Position numbers and translations under genes: made by a program
Source of the DNA: DATDAH01 sp036525535
GTDB taxonomy: Bacteria > Actinomycetota > Acidimicrobiia > Acidimicrobiales > DATDAH01
Assembly: GCA_036525535.1 (NCBI GenBank)
Contig: DATDAH010000234.1
Location: forward strand, 1-45,158
Length of the DNA stretch: 45,158 bases
Reading direction: 5' to 3'
Shown: piece by piece, positions 1 through 7,185 of the stretch
How the letters are laid out: every line of letters begins with the position of its first letter
Position numbering within the stretch: the stretch's first letter is position 1
The notes under the pieces: model-generated
What the model was told of the DNA's origin: nothing
The model's database searches: none
What the model saw: the letters and a program-made list of their open reading frames with translations, nothing else

Positions 1-653
1 AACGACCGGTGCTCGATGTGCTCGAAGCCCGCGGCCCCCAGGCGTCCCAGCAGGTCGAGGCGAGAGGGGAGGTAGGCGGTCGACGCCGGGAGGTAGCGGT
101 AGGCGTCCCGGTCCGACAGCACGCCGCCGATGACCGGGACGATCCGATCGAAGTACAGGTGGTGGCCGAACCGGAACAGTGGGTTCGAGGGGCGATCGAC
201 TTCGAGCAGGCCGATCCGACCGCCAGGACGGAGGGTCCGGGCCAACTCGGCGAACAGGGCGTCGAGCGAGACCACGTTGCGCAGGGCGAACCCGCACACG
301 GCGCCGTCGGCGACCCCGTCGGGCACGGGGAGGCGGGTGATGTCGCCCTGCACGCGCGGAGCGGTGGCGTGGCTGACCTGGAGCATGCCGAGAGCGAGGT
401 CGATGCCGATCGGCGTCAGACCCTGGGCCTGAGCCTCGGTGCACAGGTCGCCGGTCCCGGTGGCCAGATCCAGCACCCGCGAGCCTGCGGGAAGCCCGAG
501 CTCTGTCACGGTGGTGCGGCGCCAGCTGCGGTCGAGCCCGAAGGTCATCACCCGGTTGACCAGGTCGTAGCGGGGGGCGATGGCGTCGAACATGCCCCGG
601 ACCGCCTTCGCCTTCGCCTCGCCCTCGGGCAGGCGTTCGGACGTGCTCACCAT
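1..653 (-). CDS. menG: Demethylmenaquinone methyltransferase (MenG/UbiE), 3' part missing
   Basis: This SAM-dependent methyltransferase makes the last step of menaquinone synthesis, methylating demethylmenaquinone at the membrane. The frame runs off the left edge, so about 217 residues are visible. Seen near the N-terminus are FDAIAPRYDLVNRVMTFGLD, typical of UbiE/MenG, then the SAM-binding motif VLDLATGTGDLC and the later motif LRPGGRIGLLEVDRP. The ATG at 653 is preferred over the GTG three bases inside because a TACGCT hexamer ends six bases before it, as in a leaderless promoter. It is the last gene of a minus-strand row, 29 bases after the acetyltransferase gene. The C-terminal end cannot be judged. 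Confidence 0.93.
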   Translation of the reverse strand, partial: MVSTSERLPEGEAKAKAVRGMFDAIAPRYDLVNRVMTFGLDRSWRRTTVTELGLPAGSRVLDLATGTGDLCTEAQAQGLTPIGIDLALGMLQVSHATAPRVQGDITRLPVPDGVADGAVCGFALRNVVSLDALFAELARTLRPGGRIGLLEVDRPSNPLFRFGHHLYFDRIVPVIGGVLSDRDAYRYLPASTAYLPSRLDLLGRLGAAGFEHIEHRS

Positions 654-659
654 GGGCAG

Positions 660-665
660 AGCGTA
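660..665 (-). promoter_or_regulatory. Putative leaderless -10 element of menG
   Basis: On the minus strand the hexamer TACGCT is followed by six bases and then the menG ATG. This is the spacing expected when transcription starts at the start codon. It lies in the 29-base gap after the acetyltransferase gene, so menG may have its own promoter. No clear -35 is seen. Confidence 0.5.
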
Positions 666-682
666 CGGACCGGGACCCTCCC

Positions 683-1900
683 TCAGAGGGGCGCACACAG
701 GTCGGTGACGAGCCGGGGGAAGAGGGTGGCGACCAGGTCGCGGTCGGCGACGTAGCCGACGTCGTCTTGGCGGACCTCGAGCTCGCGGGCGCCGAACCGA
801 CCGAGGAACAGCGCGGGCACGGCGTCGGGGGCGATGCCGGCCTTGTCGTCATCCATCGCATCCAACGCCGGGTCGGGGTCCCGGCGCACGTCGGTGACCA
901 CACCGTCCGCGTACGTGAGGATCACGCCGTCCTCGTAGAACGACAGGGCCAACTCGCCTCGCTCGGTGGCGTAGGGGGAGGCGGCCAAGCGAGCCGACAG
1001 CTCGGGGCGGACGTGGTCCAGGAAGGCCACCGGGTCGGGGATGCGGGCGTAGACCGTGTTGAACCATGCCGGGTCGGAGGCCCCGGCAGCCCGCACGACG
1101 GTGCCCCACGGGTCGCCCACGCGCTCGAGCAGGAAGAGGCGGACGTCAGCGGTGCGGGCCGCGGTCTCCGCCAACAGCGCCTGGGCTGGGGCGATGGCGT
1201 CGGCCGCGCCTTCCGCGACCGCGTAGTTCTCCTCGGGCCGGAGTTGGACACGGGCGAAGCCGCCGACCGTGTCGCCCTGGCGGGCGACCATGACCTGCTC
1301 CTCCCAAGTCGGGGCGCCCTCCAGGAGCCAGGACCAGCCCGTCTCGGGCCAGCACAGGGCGACGTCGATCCGGTCCAGGGACTGGACCTGCAGACGCTCG
1401 ATCTCGGGGAGGTCGGATGCGGTGGCCGGCTCGACGGTCCAGCCGTCGGGCGCCTTCGGGGCCGCCAGGAGCCGGTGTTGAGGGGCGTAGGCGAAGCCAT
1501 AGCCGTAGCCGAGTCGCCGGTACAGGTACGGGATGCCGGTGATGAGGAGCACGAGGGCTCCCTGATCCGCCGCCCACCGGTGGTGGAGGTCGAACTGGGC
1601 CCGAACGAGGCCTTTCTTGCGGGCGTGCTCCCGGGTCGCCACGAACTCGATCTGCACGGCGGGGACCTCGGTCTGGCCGTAGCGGAGGCGATGGGTGAGG
1701 AGCACGCACGTGGAGACGACCGCACCGTCGGCATCGACGACCACGGTCCACCGGCCGGGCCCGTAGCCGGGGTGGGTGAGCAGGTGACGGACGGCGGCGC
1801 CTTCGTAGCCGTCGAAGACCTCGGTGCAGACGGCGATGATCCCGTCGTGGTCCTCGGAGGTGGCCTCGCGGACGCTCAGTCCGTCGGGCAGGGCACGCAC
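683..1900 (-). CDS. Eis-like GNAT N-acetyltransferase
   Basis: The 405-residue protein has the size of the Eis family: two GNAT-like halves plus a C-terminal sterol-carrier-like domain. Seen are an N-terminal GNAT region with the acetyl-CoA loop VATREHARKKGL (about 88-99) and the segment YLYRRLGYGYGF (about 125-136), which resembles the Eis FGYG motif. Eis proteins acetylate lysines or aminoglycosides; the substrate here is unknown. The start is GTG at 1900. A TAGCGT hexamer ends seven bases upstream and overlaps the stop of the preceding methyltransferase gene, so it may have its own promoter. It lies 10 bases after that gene. A plain two-domain GNAT is the alternative. Confidence 0.85.
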   Translation of the reverse strand: MRALPDGLSVREATSEDHDGIIAVCTEVFDGYEGAAVRHLLTHPGYGPGRWTVVVDADGAVVSTCVLLTHRLRYGQTEVPAVQIEFVATREHARKKGLVRAQFDLHHRWAADQGALVLLITGIPYLYRRLGYGYGFAYAPQHRLLAAPKAPDGWTVEPATASDLPEIERLQVQSLDRIDVALCWPETGWSWLLEGAPTWEEQVMVARQGDTVGGFARVQLRPEENYAVAEGAADAIAPAQALLAETAARTADVRLFLLERVGDPWGTVVRAAGASDPAWFNTVYARIPDPVAFLDHVRPELSARLAASPYATERGELALSFYEDGVILTYADGVVTDVRRDPDPALDAMDDDKAGIAPDAVPALFLGRFGARELEVRQDDVGYVADRDLVATLFPRLVTDLCAPL

Positions 1901-1907
1901 GGACCGG

Positions 1908-1913
1908 ACGCTA
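1908..1913 (-). promoter_or_regulatory. Putative leaderless -10 overlapping an upstream stop codon
   Basis: TAGCGT on the minus strand, seven bases before the GTG of the acetyltransferase gene. Its first three bases (1913 to 1911) are the TAG stop of the upstream methyltransferase gene. Confidence 0.45.
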
Positions 1914-2624
1914 CGAGGCTGTCGCCCCCGAGGCCGGGGAATTGTCCGGGAGCAAGGGCTCGACGGCGGCCCACGTCGGCGGCACCAGTCCGAGGAGGCC
2001 GCCAGGGTCCGCTTCGAGCACCGAGTAGTCGAGGTCGCGGTGGCGACGGATCGAATCGTCCAGGTCGACGAACCCGGCCCCCAGGCCGGTGATCACGCCG
2101 AGGCCGGTTGGGCCGACGTCCACGGTGGTGACGGTGAGGTCGGGGCGGTCGGCCCGCAGGCTGAGCAGGACCTTCCAGACGTCGCCGGCCCAGGCGACCG
2201 TGGTGCGCTCCCGGGCGGCCATGGCGGCGTTGGTCGGGTGGCAGTCGTGAAGGAGCACGACGGTGCCGGGATGGGCCCAGGCCTCGAGGGCGGCCACGTC
2301 GGCCAGGGCCGCCTCGAACAGGTGGAGGCCGTCGACGAAGGCCAGGTCGAGCGGAGCGTCGCCGAGCACGTCGGCCCGCTCGTGATCGGCGAAGAAGGCC
2401 TCGCTGGTGGTGGTCACGACCCGCCGGCCGGGCGCCCGCTCGGCCACCTCAGGGCCCGGGGCCGGGTCGACCCCGACGGCGATAGTGCCCGGCCGGGTGA
2501 GGCCGAGGCTGTGGCCGTCCGCCACGCCGATCTCGATGTAGCCCCGGGGGGCCAGGTGCTCCTGGAGGCGGTCGAGCAGGGCGTAGTAGTGGGGGAAGAC
2601 GACGTCGGCCTCGGTCGTGGCCAC
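1911..2624 (-). CDS. Class I SAM-dependent methyltransferase (Methyltransf_24-like)
   Basis: A 237-residue protein with a Rossmann methyltransferase pattern: YIEIGVADGHSLGL (about 29-42) as motif I, then VGVDPAPG, and the acidic segment DLAFVDGLHLFEAALADVAA with VVLLHDCHP after it. This order is typical of cephalosporin-hydroxylase/FkbM-like methyltransferases of the Methyltransf_24 group. The substrate is not evident. It starts with GTG at 2624, two bases after the stop of the small zinc-ribbon gene, which suggests translational coupling. Its own stop provides part of a putative -10 for the next gene. Confidence 0.82.
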   Translation of the reverse strand: MATTEADVVFPHYYALLDRLQEHLAPRGYIEIGVADGHSLGLTRPGTIAVGVDPAPGPEVAERAPGRRVVTTTSEAFFADHERADVLGDAPLDLAFVDGLHLFEAALADVAALEAWAHPGTVVLLHDCHPTNAAMAARERTTVAWAGDVWKVLLSLRADRPDLTVTTVDVGPTGLGVITGLGAGFVDLDDSIRRHRDLDYSVLEADPGGLLGLVPPTWAAVEPLLPDNSPASGATAS

Positions 2625-2625
2625 G

Positions 2626-2823
2626 TCAGCGGCCCTCGGGCTGCACGGCGCCGCAGTGACGGCACTTCGGGTACGCCCGGGAGGCGGGACCGCCGCACTC
2701 CGGGCACGTGGGGACTTTGAGCTGACCCCGACGGAGCCGGGTCAGGACCGACCAGACCATGCCCCCGATGGCGACGACGATGAGCAACTCGAAGGCGTCG
2801 CGGATGAGGTCGCCGGAGTCCAC
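2626..2823 (-). CDS. Small membrane protein with C-terminal zinc ribbon
   Basis: A 65-residue protein. Residues about 9-27 form one hydrophobic segment (AFELLIVVAIGGMVWSVL), followed by basic residues. The C-terminal half has two CxxC pairs, CPECGG and CRHCGA, which would bind one zinc ion as a zinc ribbon. The function is unknown; such proteins often act as small membrane adaptors. The start is GTG at 2823, with CACACT ending six bases before it. It sits between a 120-residue membrane protein and a methyltransferase gene in the same direction. Confidence 0.75.
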   Translation of the reverse strand: MDSGDLIRDAFELLIVVAIGGMVWSVLTRLRRGQLKVPTCPECGGPASRAYPKCRHCGAVQPEGR

Positions 2824-2829
2824 GGCCTC

Positions 2830-2835
2830 AGTGTG
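2830..2835 (-). promoter_or_regulatory. Putative leaderless -10 (CACACT variant)
   Basis: CACACT on the minus strand, six bases before the GTG of the zinc-ribbon gene. The same hexamer at the same spacing occurs before two other genes in this window (3212-3217 minus and 6379-6384 plus). Confidence 0.35.
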
Positions 2836-2841
2836 GCGGGA

Positions 2842-3204
2842 TCACTCGAACCAGACGCGCTGGTGCTGGCGGCTGTCAGGGTGCACGAGCAGGCAGAACA
2901 GGGCGACCGGGAAGAGGATGTAGATCAGGAAGCGCAGGTCGAAGAGGGTCTCGAGCCCGTTGTCGAGCAGGGGCAGGACGGCGACGACCGCCACCTCGAA
3001 GGCGGAGGCGGTCACCGCGACCTGATAGCCCCATCGACGGCTGTTGGCGATGCCGTACGCTCCGGCTGCGCCGGCGAGGCCGGCGAGGGTCAGCAGCGGC
3101 AGTTGGGGCAGCAGCACGCCCAGCACGGCGTTGGCGTAGAGCAGGAACACCGCGATCTGGAGGGTCTGGGGCTGTGAGGGGTTGGTCCAGCGGCGGGTCT
3201 CCAT
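2842..3204 (-). CDS. Four-helix small integral membrane protein, function unknown
   Basis: A 120-residue protein with about four hydrophobic segments (near 15-33, 35-52, 60-80 and 91-108) and a short charged tail ending HQRVWFE. No domain is recognised. The frame stays open further upstream, but the only sensible start is ATG at 3204; the extra N-terminal part would be antisense to the divergent nucleotidyltransferase gene and is low-complexity Ser/Arg/Pro. The ATG shares two bases with the ATG of that divergent gene. CACACT ends seven bases upstream. It leads the minus-strand row toward menG. Confidence 0.7.
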   Translation of the reverse strand: METRRWTNPSQPQTLQIAVFLLYANAVLGVLLPQLPLLTLAGLAGAAGAYGIANSRRWGYQVAVTASAFEVAVVAVLPLLDNGLETLFDLRFLIYILFPVALFCLLVHPDSRQHQRVWFE

Positions 3205-3949
3205 GAGCACCAGTGTGGCAGGGATCGTCCTGGCTGCAGGGGCCGGGACCCGATTGGCCCCGCTGACCCGGCAGCGGCCCAAGGCGCTCTGCCCGGTCGG
3301 GGGGACAGCCCTCGTGGACCTGGCCGAGGCCCGAGTCCGGGCGGTCACCGAGACGGTGGCCGTGAACGTCCACCACGGACGAGAGGCTTTGCTGGCCCAC
3401 CTCGGGGACCGGGTGCACGTCTCGCTGGAGGATCCCGAGCCACTCGGCACGGCGGGGGCCGTCGGGGCGCTCCGCGACTGGCTCGACGGGCGACCGGCCG
3501 TGATCGTCAATGCCGACGGGTGGTGCGTGGGGGGCCTGGACCGCCTGCTCGAGGGTTGGGACGGCGAACGGGTGCGGATCCTGCTACCGGGCGGGGGCGA
3601 CTTCAAGGCCCAGTCGATGATCGCGGGGTCGCTCCTGCCGTGGGCTCTGGCCCAGACGATCGAGGCCCGCCCCGCAGGCCTCTACGAAGCCGTCTGGCGC
3701 CGCGCCCTGGCCCAGGGGACGCTGGAGACCGTCGCCTTTCCCGGGCCCTTCGTCGACTGCGGCAACCCGGCCGCCTACCTGGCGGCCAACCTGGCGGCGT
3801 CCGGAGGTCAGTCGGTGGTCGCGCCGGGCGCCCAGGTCGCGGGGCGGGTCGTGCGCAGCGTGTGCTGGGAGGACGCGGTGGTCGGCCGGGACGAGACCCT
3901 CGTCGACGCCATCCGGTTCAGTGAGCGGGGGACCGTCCTGGTGCGCTGA
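3203..3949 (+). CDS. Sugar-phosphate nucleotidyltransferase (NTP_transferase family)
   Basis: A 248-residue protein with the signature GIVLAAGAGTRLAPLT near the N-terminus, then RPKALCPVGG. This is the nucleotide-binding loop of mannose-1-phosphate guanylyltransferase, glucose-1-phosphate thymidylyltransferase and GlmU-type enzymes. It probably transfers a nucleotide to a sugar phosphate; the sugar and base cannot be told. It is short for the family and has no hexapeptide-repeat domain. ATG 3203 is chosen; TTG 3182 and GTG 3215 are in frame. The ATG overlaps the divergent gene's ATG within CATG. The 3' end overlaps rlmN by 32 bases tail to tail. Confidence 0.8.
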   Translation: MSTSVAGIVLAAGAGTRLAPLTRQRPKALCPVGGTALVDLAEARVRAVTETVAVNVHHGREALLAHLGDRVHVSLEDPEPLGTAGAVGALRDWLDGRPAVIVNADGWCVGGLDRLLEGWDGERVRILLPGGGDFKAQSMIAGSLLPWALAQTIEARPAGLYEAVWRRALAQGTLETVAFPGPFVDCGNPAAYLAANLAASGGQSVVAPGAQVAGRVVRSVCWEDAVVGRDETLVDAIRFSERGTVLVR

Positions 3950-4952
3950 CCGGAGTGCCGGCCAGCTGGCCACACGCGGCATCGATGTCCACCCCGCGGT
4001 TCTGGCGGATCGTGACCGGCACCCCGGTGGCCGCGACCTGGTCCCGAAACGCCTCGACGGTCTCCGGGGAGGAGCCCTGGGTCCCGAACCCCGGTGTCGG
4101 GTTCAGGGGGATGAGGTTGACGTGGGCCCGCAGCCGCCCCGCGATGGCGGCCAGCTCGTCGGCGTCTTCGGGACGGTCGTTGGTCCCGGCGATCATCGCC
4201 CACTCGAAGCTGAGCCGCCGGCTCTTGACCTCGCGCCAGAGGGCACACGCCGCCTCCAGCTCCGCCAGGGGGTACCGCCGGTTGATGGGGACCAGCTCGT
4301 CCCGGAGCGCGTCGTTGGCCGCGTGCAACGACACCGCGAGGTTGACCGGGAGCACTTCCTCGGCCAGGCGCAGGATGCCGGGCACGATGCCGACCGTCGA
4401 CACGGTGAGGCCGCGGGCCCCGATGCCGAGGCCGCCGTGGAGGCGTTCGACGGCGGCCCAGGTGGCGTCGTAGTTGGCCAGTGGCTCGCCCATGCCCATG
4501 AACACGATGTTGGACACTCGTCGTTCGCCCGCCTCGCGCCGGGCCATGACGACCTGCTCGACGATCTCGCCGGCGGTGAGGTGGCGGGCGAACCCGGCCT
4601 GGCCGGTGGCGCAGAAGTCGCAGGCCATCGCGCAGCCCGCCTGGGTGCTCACACAGACCGTGCTCCGCTGGGCGTAGTGGAGCAGGACGGTCTCGACCCG
4701 GTGGCCGCCGTCGACCTCCCAGGCCCACTTCACGGTCTCGCCCGCGTCGCCGACGCGCCGGGCCACTTCGGCCAGGCCGAGAGGCAGGCGCTGGGCCAGA
4801 TCGGACCGCAGGGCCAGCGGCAGATTGGTGATCGCCGTGAGGTCCCGCCCCTGGCGGTAGAGCCCCTCCCACACCTGGTCGACGCGGTAGCGGGGCTGGT
4901 CGGCGAGGAGCGTCTCGAGGCCCTCGCGGTCCAGGTCATAGCGGGTCGGCAC
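3918..4952 (-). CDS. rlmN: 23S rRNA (adenine2503-C2)/tRNA A37 methyltransferase RlmN
   Basis: A radical-SAM enzyme that methylates C2 of A2503 in 23S rRNA and of A37 in some tRNAs. The 344-residue product has the family length. The cluster motif is GCAMACDFCATG, Cys-x3-Cys-x2-Cys. Other family marks are VFMGMGEPLANYD, VNLAVSLHAAND and a C-terminal cysteine in DIDAACGQLAG that matches the methyl-carrying cysteine. The GTG at 4952 is chosen because the protein begins as in relatives (PTRYDLDREGLETLL) and a TACGCT -10 ends six bases before it. A longer open frame upstream is antisense to the VIT-family gene. Confidence 0.95.
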   Translation of the reverse strand: MPTRYDLDREGLETLLADQPRYRVDQVWEGLYRQGRDLTAITNLPLALRSDLAQRLPLGLAEVARRVGDAGETVKWAWEVDGGHRVETVLLHYAQRSTVCVSTQAGCAMACDFCATGQAGFARHLTAGEIVEQVVMARREAGERRVSNIVFMGMGEPLANYDATWAAVERLHGGLGIGARGLTVSTVGIVPGILRLAEEVLPVNLAVSLHAANDALRDELVPINRRYPLAELEAACALWREVKSRRLSFEWAMIAGTNDRPEDADELAAIAGRLRAHVNLIPLNPTPGFGTQGSSPETVEAFRDQVAATGVPVTIRQNRGVDIDAACGQLAGTPVSAPGRSPAH

Positions 4953-4958
4953 GCCCCG

Positions 4959-4968
4959 AGCGTACGGT
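4959..4968. promoter_or_regulatory. Back-to-back overlapping -10 elements for rlmN and the VIT-family gene
   Basis: In the 22-base gap between the two GTG starts, TACGCT (4964 to 4959, minus) and TACGGT (4963 to 4968, plus) share the central TA. Each ends exactly six bases before its GTG. This looks like one bidirectional leaderless promoter in which only one strand may be engaged at a time. Confidence 0.55.
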
Positions 4969-4974
4969 TGCCCC

Positions 4975-5694
4975 GTGCCCGATGCCCGACCTCGTCCGCC
5001 GGTCAGCGAGCACCACCATCGCGACGTCCAGGGGGGTGTGGCCCGGGCCGCGGTCTTCGGGGCCAGCGACGGCCTCGTCTCCAATGTCTCCCTGATCCTC
5101 GGGGTGGCCGGGGCCGACCCCGGGGCCGGCGTGGTCCGCCTGGCCGGGCTCGCCGGCCTGATCGCCGGCGCGGTGTCTATGGCCGCGGGGGAGTACGGCT
5201 CCATGAAGGCCCAGCAGGAGCTGCTCGAGCGAGAGCTGGCGGTCGAGCGCAGGGAGCTCGAGCGCAACCCCCACGTCGAGACGGTGGAGTTGACCCAGCT
5301 CTACCAGTCCCGTGGGGTCGACCCCGATCTGGCCCGCCAACTGGCCCAGGAGGTCATGGTCGATCCCGAGACGGCCCTCCGCGCCCACGCCAGGGAAGAG
5401 CTGGGGATCGATCCCGACGCCCTGGGCTCGCCGGTGCGGGCCGCGGTCTCGTCGTTCGTGTCCTTCTCACTCGGCGCTCTCCTGCCCCTGCTGCCCTGGT
5501 TCGTGACGTCGGGCACCACGGCCATCGTGGCCTCGGTGGTCCTCGCCGTAGTCGGTGCCGCCGGGCTCGGCGTGGCCCTCGCCCGCTTCACGCAGGGTTC
5601 TCCGTTCCGTCTGGCCGTCCGGTACGTGGCCATCGCCGTCCTCGCCGGCGCCGTCACCTACGGCATCGGCTCCGCCGTCGGCGTCTCCACCTAG
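4975..5694 (+). CDS. VIT/CCC1-family metal (iron/manganese) transporter
   Basis: A 239-residue membrane protein of the VIT1/CCC1 family, which moves Fe2+ or Mn2+ out of the cytoplasm or into compartments. Seen are ASDGLVSNVSLILGVAGA (about 30-47) and AGAVSMAAGEYGSMKAQ (about 63-79), the conserved helix-1 and helix-2 motifs. A charged cytoplasmic region rich in Glu follows (about 80-145, the metal-binding domain position), then three more hydrophobic segments. The start is GTG at 4975, six bases after a TACGGT hexamer. Its TAG stop overlaps the TAG of mshD in the palindrome CTAG. The metal is not decided by sequence. Confidence 0.9.
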   Translation: MPDARPRPPVSEHHHRDVQGGVARAAVFGASDGLVSNVSLILGVAGADPGAGVVRLAGLAGLIAGAVSMAAGEYGSMKAQQELLERELAVERRELERNPHVETVELTQLYQSRGVDPDLARQLAQEVMVDPETALRAHAREELGIDPDALGSPVRAAVSSFVSFSLGALLPLLPWFVTSGTTAIVASVVLAVVGAAGLGVALARFTQGSPFRLAVRYVAIAVLAGAVTYGIGSAVGVST

Positions 5695-6371
5695 TCGAAG
5701 GCCGCTTCGAAGGCGGTCGTGGTGTGGTGGCGGGTGAAGCCGAGGGACTCGTAGAGCGCGAGGGCGGGGGCGTTGTCGGCTTCGACGTAGAGGATGCCGA
5801 CGGTCAGGCCCCGATCGGCCAGGTAGCGGAGCCCGGCGAGGGTGAGGGCGCGACCGAGGCCGCGTCCGCCGAAGTCCGGGTCGACGGCGATCACGTAGAT
5901 CTCGCCCAGGGGCGGCTCCTCGCCGTCATGGACCTTGGTCCAGCAGAACCCGGCGAGACGGTCGTCCGCCTCGTGCAGCAGGAAACCGTCCGCGTCGAAC
6001 CACGGCTCGGCCAGGCGGCCCTGGAGGGTCTCCTTCGTCCACCCCCCCTGGTCGGGGTGCCAGGCGAATGCCCGGTTGTTCACCGCCAACCAGGCGTCGT
6101 CGTCGACTCCAGGCCGGAACGGCCGGGTGACGAGATCGGTCGTCTCCTCGAGAGGGAGCGGGCGCCACAGCTGGTGGAGGCGACGGACCGGCGCCAGCCC
6201 GGCGCGCTCCGCCGCCTCGACGTGACGGTCGGCTGTGGCCTCGACCCACCAGCGCACGGCGGGGGCCCCGATGGCCCGGGCCGCCTCGATCGCCGGCCCC
6301 AGTCGGTTGGCCGCGACCCACGCCGGATCCTCGTCGGGACCGAGCGCGACGTCGAGCTCCACGGTCGCCAC
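5691..6371 (-). CDS. mshD: Mycothiol synthase MshD, N-terminal domain shortened
   Basis: MshD acetylates the cysteine of Cys-GlcN-inositol, the last step of mycothiol synthesis, which marks actinobacteria. The C-terminal GNAT domain is clear: NNRAFAWHPDQGGWT (about 97-111), GFCWTKVHDGE, then GEIYVIAVDPDFGGRGLGRA, the acetyl-CoA loop. The N-terminal part has only the end of the first GNAT domain (VRWWVEATADRHVEAAERAG). At 226 residues it is some 75 shorter than typical two-domain MshD. The frame continues upstream but only antisense to nth. The start is GTG 6371, eight bases after TAGTGT. Confidence 0.82.
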   Translation of the reverse strand: MATVELDVALGPDEDPAWVAANRLGPAIEAARAIGAPAVRWWVEATADRHVEAAERAGLAPVRRLHQLWRPLPLEETTDLVTRPFRPGVDDDAWLAVNNRAFAWHPDQGGWTKETLQGRLAEPWFDADGFLLHEADDRLAGFCWTKVHDGEEPPLGEIYVIAVDPDFGGRGLGRALTLAGLRYLADRGLTVGILYVEADNAPALALYESLGFTRHHTTTAFEAAFD

Positions 6372-6378
6372 GGCGCGG

Positions 6379-6385
6379 CACACTA
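6379..6385. promoter_or_regulatory. Overlapping divergent -10 elements for mshD and nth
   Basis: CACACT (6379-6384, plus) ends six bases before the nth GTG. TAGTGT (6385 to 6380, minus) ends eight bases before the mshD GTG. The two elements overlap by five bases in a 19-base gap, the same layout as at rlmN and the VIT-family gene. Confidence 0.42.
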
Positions 6386-6390
6386 CCGAC

Positions 6391-7032
6391 GTGGCCCGCC
6401 CCCGAACGCCTGCCGGTCGCGCTCGGGAGACCATGCGCCGCCTCATCGACGAGTACCCCGACGCCCGCTGTGAGCTGGACCACGACAACCCGTTCCAGCT
6501 CCTGGCGGCGACGATCCTGTCCGCCCAGTGCACCGACGCCCGGGTGAACATGGTCACCCCGCACCTGTTCGCCCGCTATCCGACGGCCTTCGACCTGGCC
6601 GAGGCCGAGCCCCTCGAGCTGGAGGAGATCATCCGCTCCACCGGATTCTTCCGCTCGAAGGCCAGGAGCCTGATCGGCATGGCCCAGGGGCTGGTCGAGG
6701 ACCACGACGGCGAGGTGCCGTCGCGGATGGACGACCTGACCAAACTGCCCGGCGTCGGCCGCAAGACGGCGAACGTGGTCCGATCCGTGGCGCTGGACCT
6801 GCCCGGGTTGCCCGTCGACACCCACGTGGGCCGATTGTCCCGCCGTTTGGGGCTGACGGACGAAGAGGACCCGGTGAAGGTGGAGACGGTGCTGAACGCC
6901 ATGATCCCCGCCGCCGAGCGGGGCCGGTTCAGCCTGCGCCTCATCCTCCACGGCCGCCGGGTCTGCCCGGCGCGCCGTCCCCGGTGTGGGGACTGCGTCC
7001 TGAACGACTTCTGTCCATCATCTGAGGTCTGA
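6391..7032 (+). CDS. nth: Endonuclease III (DNA glycosylase/AP lyase)
   Basis: A base-excision repair enzyme that removes oxidised pyrimidines and cuts the abasic site. Of 213 residues, the helix-hairpin-helix LPGVGRKTANVV carries the catalytic lysine; VDTHVGRLSRRLGL carries the catalytic aspartate. The C-terminal iron-sulfur cluster is complete: Cys-x6-Cys-x2-Cys-x5-Cys in CPARRPRCGDCVLNDFC. The GTG at 6391 gives the usual N-terminal length; an ATG at 6433 would remove part of the first helix. The frame upstream of 6391 is antisense to mshD. Confidence 0.95.
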   Translation: MARPRTPAGRARETMRRLIDEYPDARCELDHDNPFQLLAATILSAQCTDARVNMVTPHLFARYPTAFDLAEAEPLELEEIIRSTGFFRSKARSLIGMAQGLVEDHDGEVPSRMDDLTKLPGVGRKTANVVRSVALDLPGLPVDTHVGRLSRRLGLTDEEDPVKVETVLNAMIPAAERGRFSLRLILHGRRVCPARRPRCGDCVLNDFCPSSEV

Positions 7033-7052
7033 CTTCGGGGTAAGGTGGCGCC

Positions 7053-7073
7053 GCCAGGTTCCCGCCACCTGGC
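7053..7073. terminator. Small hairpin after nth
   Basis: GCCAGGT and ACCTGGC form a perfect 7-bp stem with a 7-base loop, 20 bases after the nth stop. No T-run follows. It may help end nth transcription together with the stronger hairpin at 7114-7140. Confidence 0.35.
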
Positions 7074-7113
7074 TACTGGCGACCATCGGGATCCGCCGCC
7101 CGAGGTTGCCCAC

Positions 7114-7140
7114 GGCCGGCGCCCTTCGTGGGCGCCGGCC
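7114..7140. terminator. Strong hairpin between convergent genes
   Basis: GGCCGGCGCCC and GGGCGCCGGCC form a perfect 11-bp stem around a 5-base loop. It lies between the converging ends of nth and the 64-residue gene and could end transcription from both sides. There is no T-run, as is common in GC-rich actinobacteria. Confidence 0.6.
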
Positions 7141-7185
7141 CCGCGTCCGGGCTCGGCCTCACCCGATCGGGGGACCGGGCTCCCG

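Noticed and set aside
3921..6473. An 850-codon open frame on the plus strand, antisense to rlmN and mshD
   Set aside because: It crosses several well-supported genes on both strands, has low-complexity Gly/Arg/Asp composition and no domain. High GC leaves few stop codons, so long antisense frames are expected.
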